Shown here piece after piece: positions 18,451 to 28,815 of a stretch of 64,000 nucleotides of DNA. This DNA is from Neorhizobium vignae. GTDB taxonomy: Bacteria; Pseudomonadota; Alphaproteobacteria; Rhizobiales; Rhizobiaceae. The stretch covers positions 186,001 to 250,000 of the forward strand of contig NZ_JNNU01000010.1 in the NCBI RefSeq assembly GCF_000732195.1. Reading direction: 5' to 3'. How positions within the stretch are numbered: the stretch's first letter is position 1; every line of letters starts with the position of its first letter. The notes under the pieces were generated by a model. That model saw only the letters and a list, made by a program, of their open reading frames with translations. It made no database searches and had not been told where the DNA came from. The translations under genes and the position numbers were made by a program.

Positions 18451-20183
18451 CACTGATCCACGAAAAGCAGGTCGAGCGCACGCTCGACACCCTCGTCGCC
18501 CGCTTTTCCGGCGCCAAGGGTACCAAGATCGAAGCCTGGGTCTTTGACGACGAGAAGAGCCGCCGGCAGGCCGAGGCGAGACTCGCCACCACGGGCGTCG
18601 AGGCGAAGTTCCGTAGTGCCTACAAGCCGTTGCTGCATTTTCTTCTCGAAGAGGTCGATCTCGAGAACCTCTCGGCTCTGCATATCGTCTACCCCGTTCA
18701 TCGTGCTTGCCCGAAAAACCGTTTCCTGCTGGAAGCCTATCCGCTCGCCGGTCTTGTCGGAACGGCACGGCTGACCTTCGAAGCCGGGGCCGAAGATGCA
18801 TTTTACGTAGTAACGCTGACCGCAAGGGACGGCGGCACCGAGACACACAAGGTCTTCGCACCGAACCGGCTCCACACGGATTTCATCGGCGAAACATTGC
18901 TGTCACCGACCGGCTGGCTGGCGGTTGACGGCGGCACCGGCGAACGGCTGGAAACAGATTACGAACTCCTGTTCTCCTCGGCCATGGAAGCCGTCGCTGC
19001 TCATGACTGGGGGACGAAGGAGCCCTATTTCGACGAACTCAATATCGCCGTCACCCTGCCGGCCGAAGACCGGTGCTTGGCCGTCGGCGAAGAAGTCGTC
19101 AGCCTTCGCGAGGCGCTGCATGAGGATTTCTATTTCTCGCTTCTGGAAGTCTTCCAGAAGAAATCCGGCCGGCCGATCGGCGACCGCGGTCTGCAGCCGG
19201 GCCAGATCATTCCGGAAATCCGCGAAGGCGAAACCATCTCGGTCCGCATCGAAACCCGGCCGCTCTGGACCTCCGAGGCGGTGGCTGAGCCGCAGCGCCT
19301 CGCCTGCGCGGTGTCGCCGATCCCGGTTTCTCAGATCCGCCGGGAACTCACAGCCATAAACGGCGTCGCCTTCGAAGCGCATTCTCGGACTGGCCGTGCA
19401 ATCGAAGCCCGTTATCACGCGGGCGGCGACAAACCCGTCATCATCAGCGGCGGCCAGCATCCCAACGAGACGACCGGCATCGTCGGTGCACTGCGTGCCG
19501 CTCGGACGCTGAGTTCAAGACCGAACGCCCATTTCGTCATATCCCCGCTCGAAAATCCCGACGGTTACCAGGTCCACTGGCGGCTTCGCGCAGAAAACCC
19601 GCTGCACATGCACCATGCAGCGCGCTATACCGCGCTCGGCGACGATCTCGAATACCGCTCGGGCAAGGAACTGTTCGAAAAGGCGATCCGCCTCGAAGCA
19701 GAAAGGCTGAGCGGTGCGAAGCTGCACGTCAACCTGCACGGTTATCCTTCCCATGAATGGACGCGACCACTTTCCGGCTACGTACCGCGCGGGTTCGCGA
19801 TGTGGACGGTGCCGAAGGGCTTCTTCCTCATCATGCGCCATCATACCGAATGGACGGCGCAGGCCGAAATCCTGATCGACCGCGTCAGCCGCCACCTCGC
19901 CGCCATTCCCGGCCTCGTCGCCTATAACGCCGCGCAGATCAAGCTTTTTGAAACCCATGCCGGCGAGACAGGCTTCCGCATCATCAACGGTTTCCCCTGC
20001 CTGATCTCGATCGACGACCGGCATACGGTTCCGCTGACGCTGATCACCGAATATCCGGACGAAACCATCTACGGCCCGGCCTTCATTCAGGGCCACACAG
20101 CGCAGATGGAGACCGTGCTTTCCGCCTATGACGCGATCCAGGCGATCGAGGAACCGTCGCAGGCCTCGGGACCCGCGGTCTGA
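18447..20183 (+). CDS. M14-type zinc carboxypeptidase-like protein
   Basis: 578 residues from ATG 18447 in an ATGA overlap. The C-terminal half has the M14 zinc layout: H338 and E341 in GGQHPNETTG, H431 in VNLHGYP, and a likely catalytic Glu (E535) in LITEYPDET. Residues 1-300 form an unfamiliar N-terminal region that may shape specificity. There is no signal peptide, so it acts in the cytoplasm. Being last in a peptide-importer operon, it probably trims the imported peptide or amide-linked compound. Family is confident; substrate is unknown. Confidence 0.85.
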   Translation: MTLIHEKQVERTLDTLVARFSGAKGTKIEAWVFDDEKSRRQAEARLATTGVEAKFRSAYKPLLHFLLEEVDLENLSALHIVYPVHRACPKNRFLLEAYPLAGLVGTARLTFEAGAEDAFYVVTLTARDGGTETHKVFAPNRLHTDFIGETLLSPTGWLAVDGGTGERLETDYELLFSSAMEAVAAHDWGTKEPYFDELNIAVTLPAEDRCLAVGEEVVSLREALHEDFYFSLLEVFQKKSGRPIGDRGLQPGQIIPEIREGETISVRIETRPLWTSEAVAEPQRLACAVSPIPVSQIRRELTAINGVAFEAHSRTGRAIEARYHAGGDKPVIISGGQHPNETTGIVGALRAARTLSSRPNAHFVISPLENPDGYQVHWRLRAENPLHMHHAARYTALGDDLEYRSGKELFEKAIRLEAERLSGAKLHVNLHGYPSHEWTRPLSGYVPRGFAMWTVPKGFFLIMRHHTEWTAQAEILIDRVSRHLAAIPGLVAYNAAQIKLFETHAGETGFRIINGFPCLISIDDRHTVPLTLITEYPDETIYGPAFIQGHTAQMETVLSAYDAIQAIEEPSQASGPAV

Positions 20184-20216
20184 GCCCTTCGGTGTTACCC
20201 GATTTCGGATGAAATC

Positions 20217-20270
20217 CATCCAGCGAGAACCATGCTTCTTCGCTGGATGGCCGCGCTTCGAAAAGCGCGA
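20217..20270. terminator. Two adjacent hairpins after the peptide operon
   Basis: The first stem is 11 bp, 20217-20227 with 20241-20251. The second, 20253-20270, is a 7-bp stem with CGAA loop. Together they make a likely transcription end. The rest of the 20184-20520 gap holds no supported gene; the last 15 bases carry the ribosome-binding site of the next gene. Confidence 0.6.
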
Positions 20271-20520
20271 ACCGCGGCCTCGCCAGTCTCCTGAATTACT
20301 CCTTGCCGCCTGCACAGATTCTGCAATCAGGCCCTGCATTCTCTTGTCATGAACAAGAGCAGCACCCCGCCCCGCATCACTCCCTCCACACTTCCAGATC
20401 GCCTCCGCAATGACGGATGGTGGCTGGTTGACGATCGCCAGCCAGAAGGAATTCCCCCTGACCAGTGCGCGGCGATTATTTTCGTCGTGATCCAGGGCGG
20501 CGTCAGAGAGAGGACCGGCA

Positions 20521-22014
20521 GTGCAAATAACTGACAAGCTGACGGCACCGATGCCCAAGGCACGTGGCGCCAACCGGATCGCAGCGCCACTCGCGGTCGT
20601 GGCGGTTTCGGATTTCCTGATCTTCGGCCAGGCGCCGGGGCTCAACCTCTTCCTGTTTGCGATTCTGGTAACCGCCGCGATCCTCTTGTCGGCAAAGCGG
20701 CGTGCGCGGCCCTTGACGACGGCCCTCTTGTTCGGCCTTTCGGTTCTCGCTGCGGCGCCGCTCGTCGAAACTCCATCACCCATGGGCATTGCCGTTTCAA
20801 TTGGTGCGATCATGTGCGTCGCGCTGGCCAGCGCCAGGCTCGTGCCGCAGCGGCTCAGCCGTCTTCCCCCGGTTCTTTTTCGTTTTATCCTCGTTGTCCC
20901 GTTACGACTTCTGCAGGATTGCCAAAAACATCTTGCCTCGCGGGCCGAACGCTCGTCATTTGCCGCAGTCTGGCGGAATCTCGGCATCTGGATGGTGCCG
21001 CTCATTCTCGCTTCCGTTTTCCTGCTTCTCTTCGCCATCGCCAATCCGCTGATCGAAGACGCGTTGCGCCGCATCGATCTCGCATTCCTGCTGCAATTCA
21101 TGGATCTGTGGCGGATCGGCTTCTGGCTGGCGATGGCCGCCTTTGTATGGGCCATGCTGCGACCGCGCCTCAAGCGCCGGATCGTTCGACGCGGGGCAGG
21201 CGACACGGCCGCGGATCCCACCGAAATTCCATTTCTCACCCATGCCTCGCTTCTGCGGTCGCTGCTCCTCTTCAATGCGCTTTTTGCCATGGAGACCTTG
21301 CTGGATCTCGTCTATCTCTGGGGCGGTGTCGCGCTGCCGGATGGGATGACTCATGCGGAATATGCCCATCGCGGCGCCTATCCGTTGATCGCCACGGCCC
21401 TTCTTGCCGCAGCTTTCGTCCTGATCGCCATGCGTCGGGGCGGCCCAGGCGACAAAAGTCCTCTGATCCGCGGCCTCGTCCATGTCTGGATCGGCCAGAA
21501 CGTGCTTCTCTGCCTGTCGTCGATCTTGCGCCTGGACCTCTATGTCGAGGTGTATTCGCTGACGGAACTGCGCGTTGCCGCCGGGATATGGATGGGCCTG
21601 GTTGCCGTCGGCCTTGTCTTGATCCTGCTGCGGATCGCGTTGCGCCAATCCAACCAATGGCTGATCGCCACGAATATCGCCGTGCTGACAGGCGTGCTCT
21701 ATCTCAGTGCCTTCATCGATTTTCCGGCCTTCATCGCCCGCTTTAACGTCACGCACAGCCTGGAACTCAGCCATGAGGGCGTTCCGCTCGATATCGACTA
21801 TCTGTCGTCGCTCGGCCCTTCCGCCATTCCGGCGCTTGATCTCTATCTCTCCGCCCTGCCCGGCGAAGCGATCGACAAGAAGCACAGGGCGCTGTCGGTC
21901 CGGCAGTCGCTTGTCCATGATTTTGCGCTCAGGCCGGGTGACTGGCGGAGCTGGAGTTTCCGCGCCGAGCGGATCGAGGCCTATCTCCGTTTACCTGCAG
22001 GCATTGCAAGATAG
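20521..22014 (+). CDS. DUF4173-family polytopic membrane protein
   Basis: 497 residues, GTG start with GAGAGG upstream. Ten to twelve hydrophobic segments fill residues 20-420. A soluble C-terminal tail (about 420-497) contains LDLYLSALPGEAIDKKHRA and a DWRSWSFRAERIEAYL ending. I recognise the DUF4173/DUF4153 layout; function is unknown. It precedes a response regulator by 47 bp and a histidine kinase after that, so it may be a membrane partner or target of that pair, comparable to CreD beside CreBC. Confidence 0.85.
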   Translation: MQITDKLTAPMPKARGANRIAAPLAVVAVSDFLIFGQAPGLNLFLFAILVTAAILLSAKRRARPLTTALLFGLSVLAAAPLVETPSPMGIAVSIGAIMCVALASARLVPQRLSRLPPVLFRFILVVPLRLLQDCQKHLASRAERSSFAAVWRNLGIWMVPLILASVFLLLFAIANPLIEDALRRIDLAFLLQFMDLWRIGFWLAMAAFVWAMLRPRLKRRIVRRGAGDTAADPTEIPFLTHASLLRSLLLFNALFAMETLLDLVYLWGGVALPDGMTHAEYAHRGAYPLIATALLAAAFVLIAMRRGGPGDKSPLIRGLVHVWIGQNVLLCLSSILRLDLYVEVYSLTELRVAAGIWMGLVAVGLVLILLRIALRQSNQWLIATNIAVLTGVLYLSAFIDFPAFIARFNVTHSLELSHEGVPLDIDYLSSLGPSAIPALDLYLSALPGEAIDKKHRALSVRQSLVHDFALRPGDWRSWSFRAERIEAYLRLPAGIAR

Positions 22015-22061
22015 AGGAAGAACGATAACAACAGCGACGGTGAATTTCTGCAGGACCCATC

Positions 22062-22766
22062 ATGGCGCATCGCATCCTCGTCGTCGATGACGAACCCCAT
22101 ATCCGCGACGTGATCTGCTTTGCCCTGGAGCGCGCCGGCCTGGTATCGACAACCGCCCGCAACGGCACCGAAGCGATGATGGCCTTCCATCGGGGAAACA
22201 TCGACCTCATCGTTCTCGATATCGGCATGCCGGAAATGGATGGTCTGGAGGTCTGCCGGCAGATCCGCAAGACATCCGGGCTTCCGATCCTGTTCCTATC
22301 CGCCAGGGACGAGGAGATCGACAGGGTGCTGGGGCTTGAGATTGGCGGTGACGACTATGTCACCAAGCCCTTCAGCCCGCGCGAACTGGTCGCCCGCGTC
22401 AAGGCGATCCTGAAGCGCAGCAGCAATGGCGGCGGTTTCGACAACCGTGAGACTATCCTTCTCGCCGGAGAGGTCAGCCTCGACCGGGCGGGCAGGACCG
22501 TGACCTTCAGCGGCACCATTGTCGCGACCACCGCGCTGGAATTTTCCATTCTGGACACGCTGCTTTCCCGCCCTGAGATGGTGTTCACCCGCGAACAGCT
22601 GATGGCGGCGGCCTACGGCCCCGGCATCCATGTCGCGGATCGCACGATCGACAGCCATATTCGCAACATTCGGGCCAAGTTTTCGGCGGCGGGCGCGAGC
22701 GGCATTATCGCTACCGTTCACGGCGTCGGTTTCAGGTTGGGCAACGATCTCGGGAGGAAGGCGTGA
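22062..22766 (+). CDS. OmpR-family response regulator
   Basis: 234 residues. The receiver domain (1-120) has the acidic pair D9/D10, phospho-acceptor D53 in LIVLDIGMP, and K in YVTKPFSPREL. A winged-helix effector occupies about 130-230 (FTREQLMAAAYGP, RTIDSHIRNIRAKF). The kinase gene follows with a one-base stop/start overlap. It is probably phosphorylated by that kinase; targets unknown. Confidence 0.95.
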   Translation: MAHRILVVDDEPHIRDVICFALERAGLVSTTARNGTEAMMAFHRGNIDLIVLDIGMPEMDGLEVCRQIRKTSGLPILFLSARDEEIDRVLGLEIGGDDYVTKPFSPRELVARVKAILKRSSNGGGFDNRETILLAGEVSLDRAGRTVTFSGTIVATTALEFSILDTLLSRPEMVFTREQLMAAAYGPGIHVADRTIDSHIRNIRAKFSAAGASGIIATVHGVGFRLGNDLGRKA

Positions 22767-23779
22767 TGACGGCGCCACGGGTGCGGACGAAATGGCGGCC
22801 GCCGCTGGCGCTGATCGTGTACGCGGTGCTTCTGGCCGTGATGGCACTGCCGGTCCTGATCATCGTCTGGTTTCGTGCCACGGAAACGACCTCGATCCGG
22901 ATGACGCCTGCCGAAACAGCGGCACTGGTCGTCGTCCTCATACTGACGCTCGCGGTTGCTTATGTGCTCGCCCGCACCATAACCCGCCCCATCAATGCGC
23001 TGATCGCCCGCGCCGAGGAGATTGCCCGCGGCGGCAAGGCGGCAATCCGGCCACTGGAACGTTATGGAACGCGCGAGATCGCGACACTGTCGCAAAGCCT
23101 CCTCGACCTCGCGGGCAGGCTGGTCGACCGCACCGAATATGTCCGCTCCTTTGCGGCGCATGTTTCTCACGAACTCAAATCGCCGTTGACCGCGATCCGG
23201 GGCGCTGCCGAACTGCTGCGCGACGACCGGGCCGACCTGCCGATGACAACAGCCCAACGCCTGCATTTTCTTGACAATATCATCGCCGATGCCGAAAGGC
23301 TCGACGCCTTGCTGTCGAGGTTGAGGGAGTTGGCCCAGGCGGAGCTTCCGGTGGCTCAGGGCGAAACGTGCGCCAAAGATGTCCTGCCTCTGCTGCGCAA
23401 CCGGTTTCCCGGCCTTGAAATTTTCGGGTCGGGAGACACGCAAACTGCAATTGCCCTGCCATTCGAAGCAGCCGGCATCGTCTTTGCCAATCTTGCGGAA
23501 AATGCGGCTCAGCACGGCGCCACCAGACTGGACCTGGTGGTAGGAGCCGACGCGCGAACCGCTACCATTCTGGTGCGCGATAATGGCAGCGGCATTTCCG
23601 AGGGAAACCGGGAACGCGTCTTTCAACCCTTCTTTTCGACCCGTCGCGAACAGGGCGGCACCGGCATGGGCCTCGACATCGTCCGCACCATGCTGGGATC
23701 ATATGGCGGCACGATTTGCCTGCGGCAGGCGACCGGCGCGGCAACGGAATTCGAGATCATTGTGCCCCTGGCGCCCTGA
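22766..23779 (+). CDS. Sensor histidine kinase
   Basis: 337 residues. ATG 22766 is chosen because GGAGGA at 22753 is seven bases before it; a GTG three bases earlier is closer than usual. Two membrane helices lie at about 12-37 and 50-70 with only a very short periplasmic loop, followed by HAMP (ITRPINALIARAEEIARGG). The phospho-acceptor His is in FAAHVSHELKSPLTAIRG near residue 135, with an HATPase domain to the end (NLAENAAQHGA, DNGSGI, GTGMGLDIV). The short loop suggests it senses inside the membrane or through a partner, perhaps the DUF4173 protein. Confidence 0.93.
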   Translation: MTAPRVRTKWRPPLALIVYAVLLAVMALPVLIIVWFRATETTSIRMTPAETAALVVVLILTLAVAYVLARTITRPINALIARAEEIARGGKAAIRPLERYGTREIATLSQSLLDLAGRLVDRTEYVRSFAAHVSHELKSPLTAIRGAAELLRDDRADLPMTTAQRLHFLDNIIADAERLDALLSRLRELAQAELPVAQGETCAKDVLPLLRNRFPGLEIFGSGDTQTAIALPFEAAGIVFANLAENAAQHGATRLDLVVGADARTATILVRDNGSGISEGNRERVFQPFFSTRREQGGTGMGLDIVRTMLGSYGGTICLRQATGAATEFEIIVPLAP

Positions 23780-23863
23780 TAGGCGAAGAAACCGGGCTGA
23801 AGCACACCCCCCGCGATCGTTTGCGGATGCGGATTTCGATAGCACGGTGGCGGTGGCGTTCGC

Positions 23864-24589
23864 CTAGCTTTCCCCGCCGGGTGTAAACCGGGCGACCAGT
23901 GCGTGCCGGTCGCCGGGATAGATGAAACGAACGAATGTTACCGGGCCGGTGCTGCCCCAGGTCCGTCGTTCGATGACCAGACAGGCTGCATTCCTGGAAA
24001 TGTCGAGCGTCTTTGCGACCTCCGCGCTGGCCGACTGCGCGTAAATTCGATGTTCCGCAGTGTTCCACGGAATCTGGCTGATGAGCCAGGTCCCCGGCGC
24101 CGAACTGGAAAAATCTTCGCCCTCCGCTTCAGGCACGGTCGTCAGATTGATCAACCGCTCCTCAAGGCAGAACGGCCGCTCACCGGCATGGTGAAGACAG
24201 ACGAGATCGAGGACCGGAGCCGGTTCCGAAAGCTCCAGATGTTGCCGATCGATGGCGCTCGCCTCGCGTCGAACCCGCCTCTCCAGCCGGTAGGAATAGG
24301 AAAGGTTGAGGGAGCGGACCTCTGCCTCGATACTATGGATTTCAAGCACCGCGGCCTGCGTCACCGGTTGCGCCACGAAACTGCCGGACTTCTTGCGCCG
24401 CTCGATCAGCCCCGCCCTTGCCAGATGCGTCAGCACCTTGTTGGCGGTCATTCGCGAGCAGCCGTATTGAATCGCAAGGTCGACCTCGAAAGGCAGGCGA
24501 TACCCGGGAGGCCATTCGCCGGAAACGATCCGTCCCTCTATGTCGCTCAAGATGCGTTGATGGAGAGTGGCTTCCTTGCCATTGGTCAT
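23864..24589 (-). CDS. hutC: HutC, GntR-family repressor of histidine utilisation
   Basis: 241 residues from ATG 24589. The N-terminal GntR winged helix (about 8-75: PPGYRLPFEVDLAIQYGCSR) is followed by a UTRA ligand domain (about 95-235: ERRVRREASAIDRQHL, CLEERLINLTTVPEAE). In this family urocanate releases the protein from the operator. The start overlaps the hutF stop by four bases (ATGA), so both are one transcript, and a matching palindrome lies at 25989-26000. Confidence 0.94.
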   Translation of the reverse strand: MTNGKEATLHQRILSDIEGRIVSGEWPPGYRLPFEVDLAIQYGCSRMTANKVLTHLARAGLIERRKKSGSFVAQPVTQAAVLEIHSIEAEVRSLNLSYSYRLERRVRREASAIDRQHLELSEPAPVLDLVCLHHAGERPFCLEERLINLTTVPEAEGEDFSSSAPGTWLISQIPWNTAEHRIYAQSASAEVAKTLDISRNAACLVIERRTWGSTGPVTFVRFIYPGDRHALVARFTPGGES

Positions 24590-25932
24590 ACTGTCAGCAA
24601 TTCCTGCATTACCGTCCTGAACCGCCGGCCGATCGCATCCCGCCGGATATGCCGTCCGCCTTCGACCTGCTTGCGGCCAAACGCCCAGACGCAATCCACG
24701 GCAATGCCGCCCGCAAATATCCAATGGTCGAGAATCTGGTCGCCGGCAAGGTAGGGAACATCTTTCACATCAAGCGAGACGATATCGGCGTAATTGCCTT
24801 GAGCCAGGCCGACAGCCGCATCGAGGGCCGTAGCGCCGCCCGACAGGGCCGCCTCGAACAGCCGCCGACCCGACGAACCGTCCGGCTGCGCTATGACGTT
24901 GCGCTTCTTCAAGCCGAGGCGCTGGGAGTATTCGAGCTGGCGCAATTCCTGCGCGACTGAGATCAGTATGTTCGAATCCGAGCCGATGCCGAAGCGGCCG
25001 TTCTGCCCGAGGAAAAGCTCGCCGGGGAAAATGCCGTCGCCGAGATTGGACTCGGTGATCGGGCAAAGACCGGCGATGGCGCCGCTTTGCCCCATGCGGC
25101 GGGTCTCATCCTCGGTCATGTGGGTCGCGTGGATGAGACACCAGCGTTCGCTCACCGGCATGTTTGCGAGCAGCCATTCGACAGGCCGTGCGCCGGACCA
25201 GGCAAGGCAGTCCTCGACCTCCTTCACCTGCTCGGCGATATGGATATGCACAGGCCCGTCGCCTGCCATCCGCACGACCTCATCGAGTTCCCGCGGAGTT
25301 ACGGCGCGGAGGCTGTGAGGAGCGACGCCAAGTTTAGCGCCGGGCATGGCCGCTATCAGGCGACGGCAATCTTCCATCGTCTTGGCGAAATCGTCGACCG
25401 AGTGGATGAAACGGCGCTGCCCCTCGATCGGCGCCGCACCGCCGAAGCCGGAATGCGCATAAAAGACCGGCAGCAGCGTCAGGCCAATGCCTGACGCGGC
25501 ACTCGCGGCTCCGATGCGTTCGGCCATTTCGGCGATATTGGCGTAGTGCCCACCGTCTCTGTCGTGGTGGAGATAGTGGAACTCGCCGACCCGCGAAAAG
25601 CCGGCCTCCAGCATTTCCATGTAGAGCTGTGAGGCGACGGCCTCGACCTGTTCCGGCGTGATCGACAAAGCAAACCTGTACATCAGCGTCCGCCAGCTCC
25701 AGAAGCTGTCGTCGCTGGGACCGCGAACTTCCGTGAGACCCGCCATGGCGCGCTGGAAGGCGTGGCTGTGCAGGTTCGGCATCGCAGGCACGACAACCTT
25801 GTGACGCTCGTCTTCTGCCGTCGCCCCAACGCCGACCTCTACCCCCGCAAGCCGGTCCGCCGCGATCGTCAACCTTACATTCTGCCGCCAGCCTTCTGGC
25901 AGAAGAGCCAATTGCGCGTGAAGCGTGGCCAT
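24586..25932 (-). CDS. hutF: Formimidoylglutamate deiminase (HutF)
   Basis: 448 residues of the amidohydrolase superfamily. Metal-binding [11 protein letters not shown] occurs near residue 56, a [12 protein letters not shown] segment near 115, HIHIAEQ near 230 and HATHMT near 265. It hydrolyses N-formimino-L-glutamate to N-formyl-L-glutamate and ammonia. That product is the substrate of HutG, encoded across the operator, so this organism uses the five-step hut route. Transcribed away from hutI and followed by hutC. Confidence 0.94.
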   Translation of the reverse strand: MATLHAQLALLPEGWRQNVRLTIAADRLAGVEVGVGATAEDERHKVVVPAMPNLHSHAFQRAMAGLTEVRGPSDDSFWSWRTLMYRFALSITPEQVEAVASQLYMEMLEAGFSRVGEFHYLHHDRDGGHYANIAEMAERIGAASAASGIGLTLLPVFYAHSGFGGAAPIEGQRRFIHSVDDFAKTMEDCRRLIAAMPGAKLGVAPHSLRAVTPRELDEVVRMAGDGPVHIHIAEQVKEVEDCLAWSGARPVEWLLANMPVSERWCLIHATHMTEDETRRMGQSGAIAGLCPITESNLGDGIFPGELFLGQNGRFGIGSDSNILISVAQELRQLEYSQRLGLKKRNVIAQPDGSSGRRLFEAALSGGATALDAAVGLAQGNYADIVSLDVKDVPYLAGDQILDHWIFAGGIAVDCVWAFGRKQVEGGRHIRRDAIGRRFRTVMQELLTV

Positions 25933-25988
25933 AAACGCCTTCCCTTTTTCTCGCGGAGACCAAAATTCTTCTTGTCACTCGGATTATT

Positions 25989-26000
25989 ATGTATATACAT
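25989..26000. promoter_or_regulatory. HutC operator, perfect 12-bp palindrome
   Basis: ATGTATATACAT is fully self-complementary and contains the TGTA-N2-TACA core described for HutC operators. It lies in the 97-bp gap between divergent hutF and hutI, so one bound repressor could cover both promoters, including that of hutC itself. Confidence 0.8.
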
Positions 26001-26029
26001 GTTCATCCATAAGGAAAGGCGAAAAGCTT

Positions 26030-27283
26030 ATGGATGGGGAAAAATCTTCAAGATCTGCAGGAGGCTCCGCGTCGCTTTGGCACAATGCGCGGATCGCCAC
26101 TTTTGCTCCCTCGGCATCCGGCCTCGGCATTATCGAAGCCGGTACGATCGCCGTGCGCGACGGGCGGATGGCCTTTGTCGGCGCACAGGCCGACCTGCCC
26201 GCCGAATTTGAGAACCCCGAAAACGAAACCGATTGCGGCGGGCGTTGGATCACTCCGGCCCTCATCGACTGCCACACCCATCTGGTATTCGGGGGCGACC
26301 GCGCGATGGAATTCGAAATGCGCCTGGCGGGCTCGACCTACGAGGAGATCGCACGCGCCGGCGGCGGCATCATCTCGTCGGTGAAGGCAACCAATGCCCT
26401 CTCGGAAGAGGAACTGTTGGGACAGGCGCTTCGCAGGCTGGACACGCTTCTGGCCGAGGGCATCACCACGGTCGAGATCAAATCCGGCTATGCGCTGAAC
26501 ATCGAGGGCGAGCTCAAGACGCTGCGGGTCGCCCGCAGGCTCGCTGAAGTCAGGCCGGTGCGGATCGTCACGAGCTGGCTTGCCGCACACGCAACACCCC
26601 CGGCCTACAAGGGCCGCAACGGCGATTACATCACCGACGTGGTGCTGCCGGGTCTGGAAGCTGCGCACGCGCAAGGGCTCGTCGATGCGGTCGACGGTTT
26701 TTGCGAAGGCATCGCCTTCTCACCGGCGGAAATAGCCCGGGTTTTCGACAAGGCGAAAGCGCTTGACCTGCCCGTCAAGCTGCATGCGGAACAGCTCTCC
26801 GATCTCGGCGGCGCGCGCCTCGCCGCCTCCTACGGTGCGCTGTCGGCCGACCATCTCGAATATCTTTCCGCGGCGGACGCCAAGGTCATGGCTGACGCCG
26901 GTACGGTCGCCGTGCTGCTGCCGGGTGCGTTCTATACGCTGCGCGAAAAGCAGGCGCCGCCTGTCCAGGCGCTGCGCGATGCCGGCACCCGCATCGCGCT
27001 TGCGACCGACAGCAATCCCGGCACGTCGCCGCTGACATCGCTGCTCATGACCATGAACATGGGCGCGACGCTGTTCGGCCTGACGATCGAGGAATGCCTT
27101 GCCGGCGTCACGCGGGAGGCCGCCCGTGCCCTCGGCCTTCAGGCCGAAACCGGCACGCTTGAAGTCGGCAAATCCGCAGACTTCGCGATCTGGGATATCG
27201 AGCGGCCGGCCGAGCTCGTCTATCGCATCGGCTTCAATCCGCTGACGGCACGGATCTTCAAGGGCGAGAGGGTTTCCGCATGA
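26030..27283 (+). CDS. hutI: Imidazolonepropionase (HutI)
   Basis: 417 residues from ATG 26030, with AAGGAAAGG about ten bases upstream. Amidohydrolase motifs are present: [12 protein letters not shown] near residue 80, KSGYALN near 150, [11 protein letters not shown] near 250, and the metal Asp in [11 protein letters not shown] near 325. It opens the imidazolone ring to give N-formimino-L-glutamate, step three of histidine breakdown. The stop overlaps hutH by four bases. Confidence 0.96.
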   Translation: MDGEKSSRSAGGSASLWHNARIATFAPSASGLGIIEAGTIAVRDGRMAFVGAQADLPAEFENPENETDCGGRWITPALIDCHTHLVFGGDRAMEFEMRLAGSTYEEIARAGGGIISSVKATNALSEEELLGQALRRLDTLLAEGITTVEIKSGYALNIEGELKTLRVARRLAEVRPVRIVTSWLAAHATPPAYKGRNGDYITDVVLPGLEAAHAQGLVDAVDGFCEGIAFSPAEIARVFDKAKALDLPVKLHAEQLSDLGGARLAASYGALSADHLEYLSAADAKVMADAGTVAVLLPGAFYTLREKQAPPVQALRDAGTRIALATDSNPGTSPLTSLLMTMNMGATLFGLTIEECLAGVTREAARALGLQAETGTLEVGKSADFAIWDIERPAELVYRIGFNPLTARIFKGERVSA

Positions 27284-28815
27284 GCATCGTTCTGACACCC
27301 GGCTCGGTGAGCCTTCGCGAGCTTCAGGACATCTACTGGAACGGCACGCCGGCACGGATCGCTTCTTCGTTCGACGCAGGCATTGAGAAGGCTGCGGCGC
27401 GGATCGCCCAGATTGCCGCCGGCAACGAACCGGTCTACGGCATCAATACGGGTTTTGGAAAACTGGCGTCGATCAAGATCGACAGTACCGATGTCGCCAC
27501 ACTCCAGCGCAACCTGATCCTGTCGCATTGCTGCGGCGTCGGGGCGCCGCTTGGCGAAAACATCGTCCGCCTGATCATGGCACTGAAACTCATCTCGCTC
27601 GGCCGCGGCGCCTCCGGCGTCCGGCTCGAACTGGTGCGCCTGATCGAGGCGATGCTGGAAACCGGCGTGATCCCGCTCATCCCCGAAAAGGGCTCGGTCG
27701 GCGCGTCGGGCGATCTGGCGCCGCTTGCGCATATGGCGGCCGTGATGATGGGCGAAGGCGAGGCCTTCTATCAAGGCAATCTGCTGCCGGCCGCCGAGGC
27801 GCTTGCGAAAGCCGGATTGAAACCGGTCGTCCTTGCAGCCAAGGAGGGCCTTGCCCTGATCAACGGCACCCAGACCTCCACGGCCCTGGCGCTTGCCGGT
27901 CTGTTTCGCGCCCATCGGGCCGCCCAGACGGCACTGGTCACCGGAGCGATGTCGACGGACGCCGCCATGGGCTCCTCCGCGCCTTTCCATCCGGATATCC
28001 ACACGCTTCGCGGCCACAAGGGCCAGATCGACGCGGCTGCAGCCCTGCGCGCCCTGCTGTCGGGTTCGGTCATCCGCGAAAGTCATCTGCAGGGCGACGA
28101 ACGGGTGCAGGACCCCTATTGCATCCGGTGCCAGCCGCAGGTGGACGGCGCCTGCCTCGATCTCCTGCGCTCGGTCGCCCGCACGCTTGAGATCGAAGCC
28201 AATGCAGTGACCGACAATCCGCTGGTGCTTTCCGATGACACTGTCGTTTCCGGCGGCAATTTCCACGCTGAACCGGTGGCCTTTGCCGCCGACCAGATCG
28301 CGCTTGCCGTCTGCGAAATCGGCGCGATCTCCCAGCGCCGTATTGCATTGCTCGTCGACCCGACCCTCTCCTACGGACTGCCGGCCTTTCTCGCCAAGAA
28401 GCCGGGGCTCAATTCCGGGCTGATGATCGCGGAAGTCACCTCAGCCGCCCTGATGTCGGAAAACAAGCAGATGTCGCATCCCGCCTCGGTCGATTCGACG
28501 CCGACCTCCGCCAACCAGGAAGACCACGTTTCGATGGCCTGCCATGGCGCCCGCCGGCTTCTCCAGATGACCGACAATCTCGCGACCATCATCGGCATCG
28601 AGGCGCTGACGGCAGCGCAAGGTGTCGAACTGCGCAGCCCGCTCACGACCAGTCCGGAACTTCAGAAGGTGATGGCTACCATCCGCTCCGCGGTTCCGAG
28701 CCAGGAAGAGGACCGCTACATGGCGAATGATCTGAAAGCCGCCACCGATCTCGTCGCCACGGGCGCGCTCGCCGCATCCGTGTCACCGGATATCCTGCCG
28801 GATCTGGAGGCGTAG
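27280..28815 (+). CDS. hutH: Histidine ammonia-lyase (HutH)
   Basis: 511 residues, the normal family length. The self-forming MIO cofactor tripeptide Ala-Ser-Gly is at 142-144 ([16 protein letters not shown]). [12 protein letters not shown] near residue 53 and the [14 protein letters not shown] segment near 412 complete the active site. It removes ammonia from L-histidine to give urocanate, the first step and the source of the inducer. Confidence 0.97.
   Translation: MSIVLTPGSVSLRELQDIYWNGTPARIASSFDAGIEKAAARIAQIAAGNEPVYGINTGFGKLASIKIDSTDVATLQRNLILSHCCGVGAPLGENIVRLIMALKLISLGRGASGVRLELVRLIEAMLETGVIPLIPEKGSVGASGDLAPLAHMAAVMMGEGEAFYQGNLLPAAEALAKAGLKPVVLAAKEGLALINGTQTSTALALAGLFRAHRAAQTALVTGAMSTDAAMGSSAPFHPDIHTLRGHKGQIDAAAALRALLSGSVIRESHLQGDERVQDPYCIRCQPQVDGACLDLLRSVARTLEIEANAVTDNPLVLSDDTVVSGGNFHAEPVAFAADQIALAVCEIGAISQRRIALLVDPTLSYGLPAFLAKKPGLNSGLMIAEVTSAALMSENKQMSHPASVDSTPTSANQEDHVSMACHGARRLLQMTDNLATIIGIEALTAAQGVELRSPLTTSPELQKVMATIRSAVPSQEEDRYMANDLKAATDLVATGALAASVSPDILPDLEA

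Noticed and set aside
20349..20534. 61-residue plus-strand ORF before the DUF4173 gene
   Set aside because: No ribosome-binding site, no family, and it overlaps the start and upstream site of the real gene.
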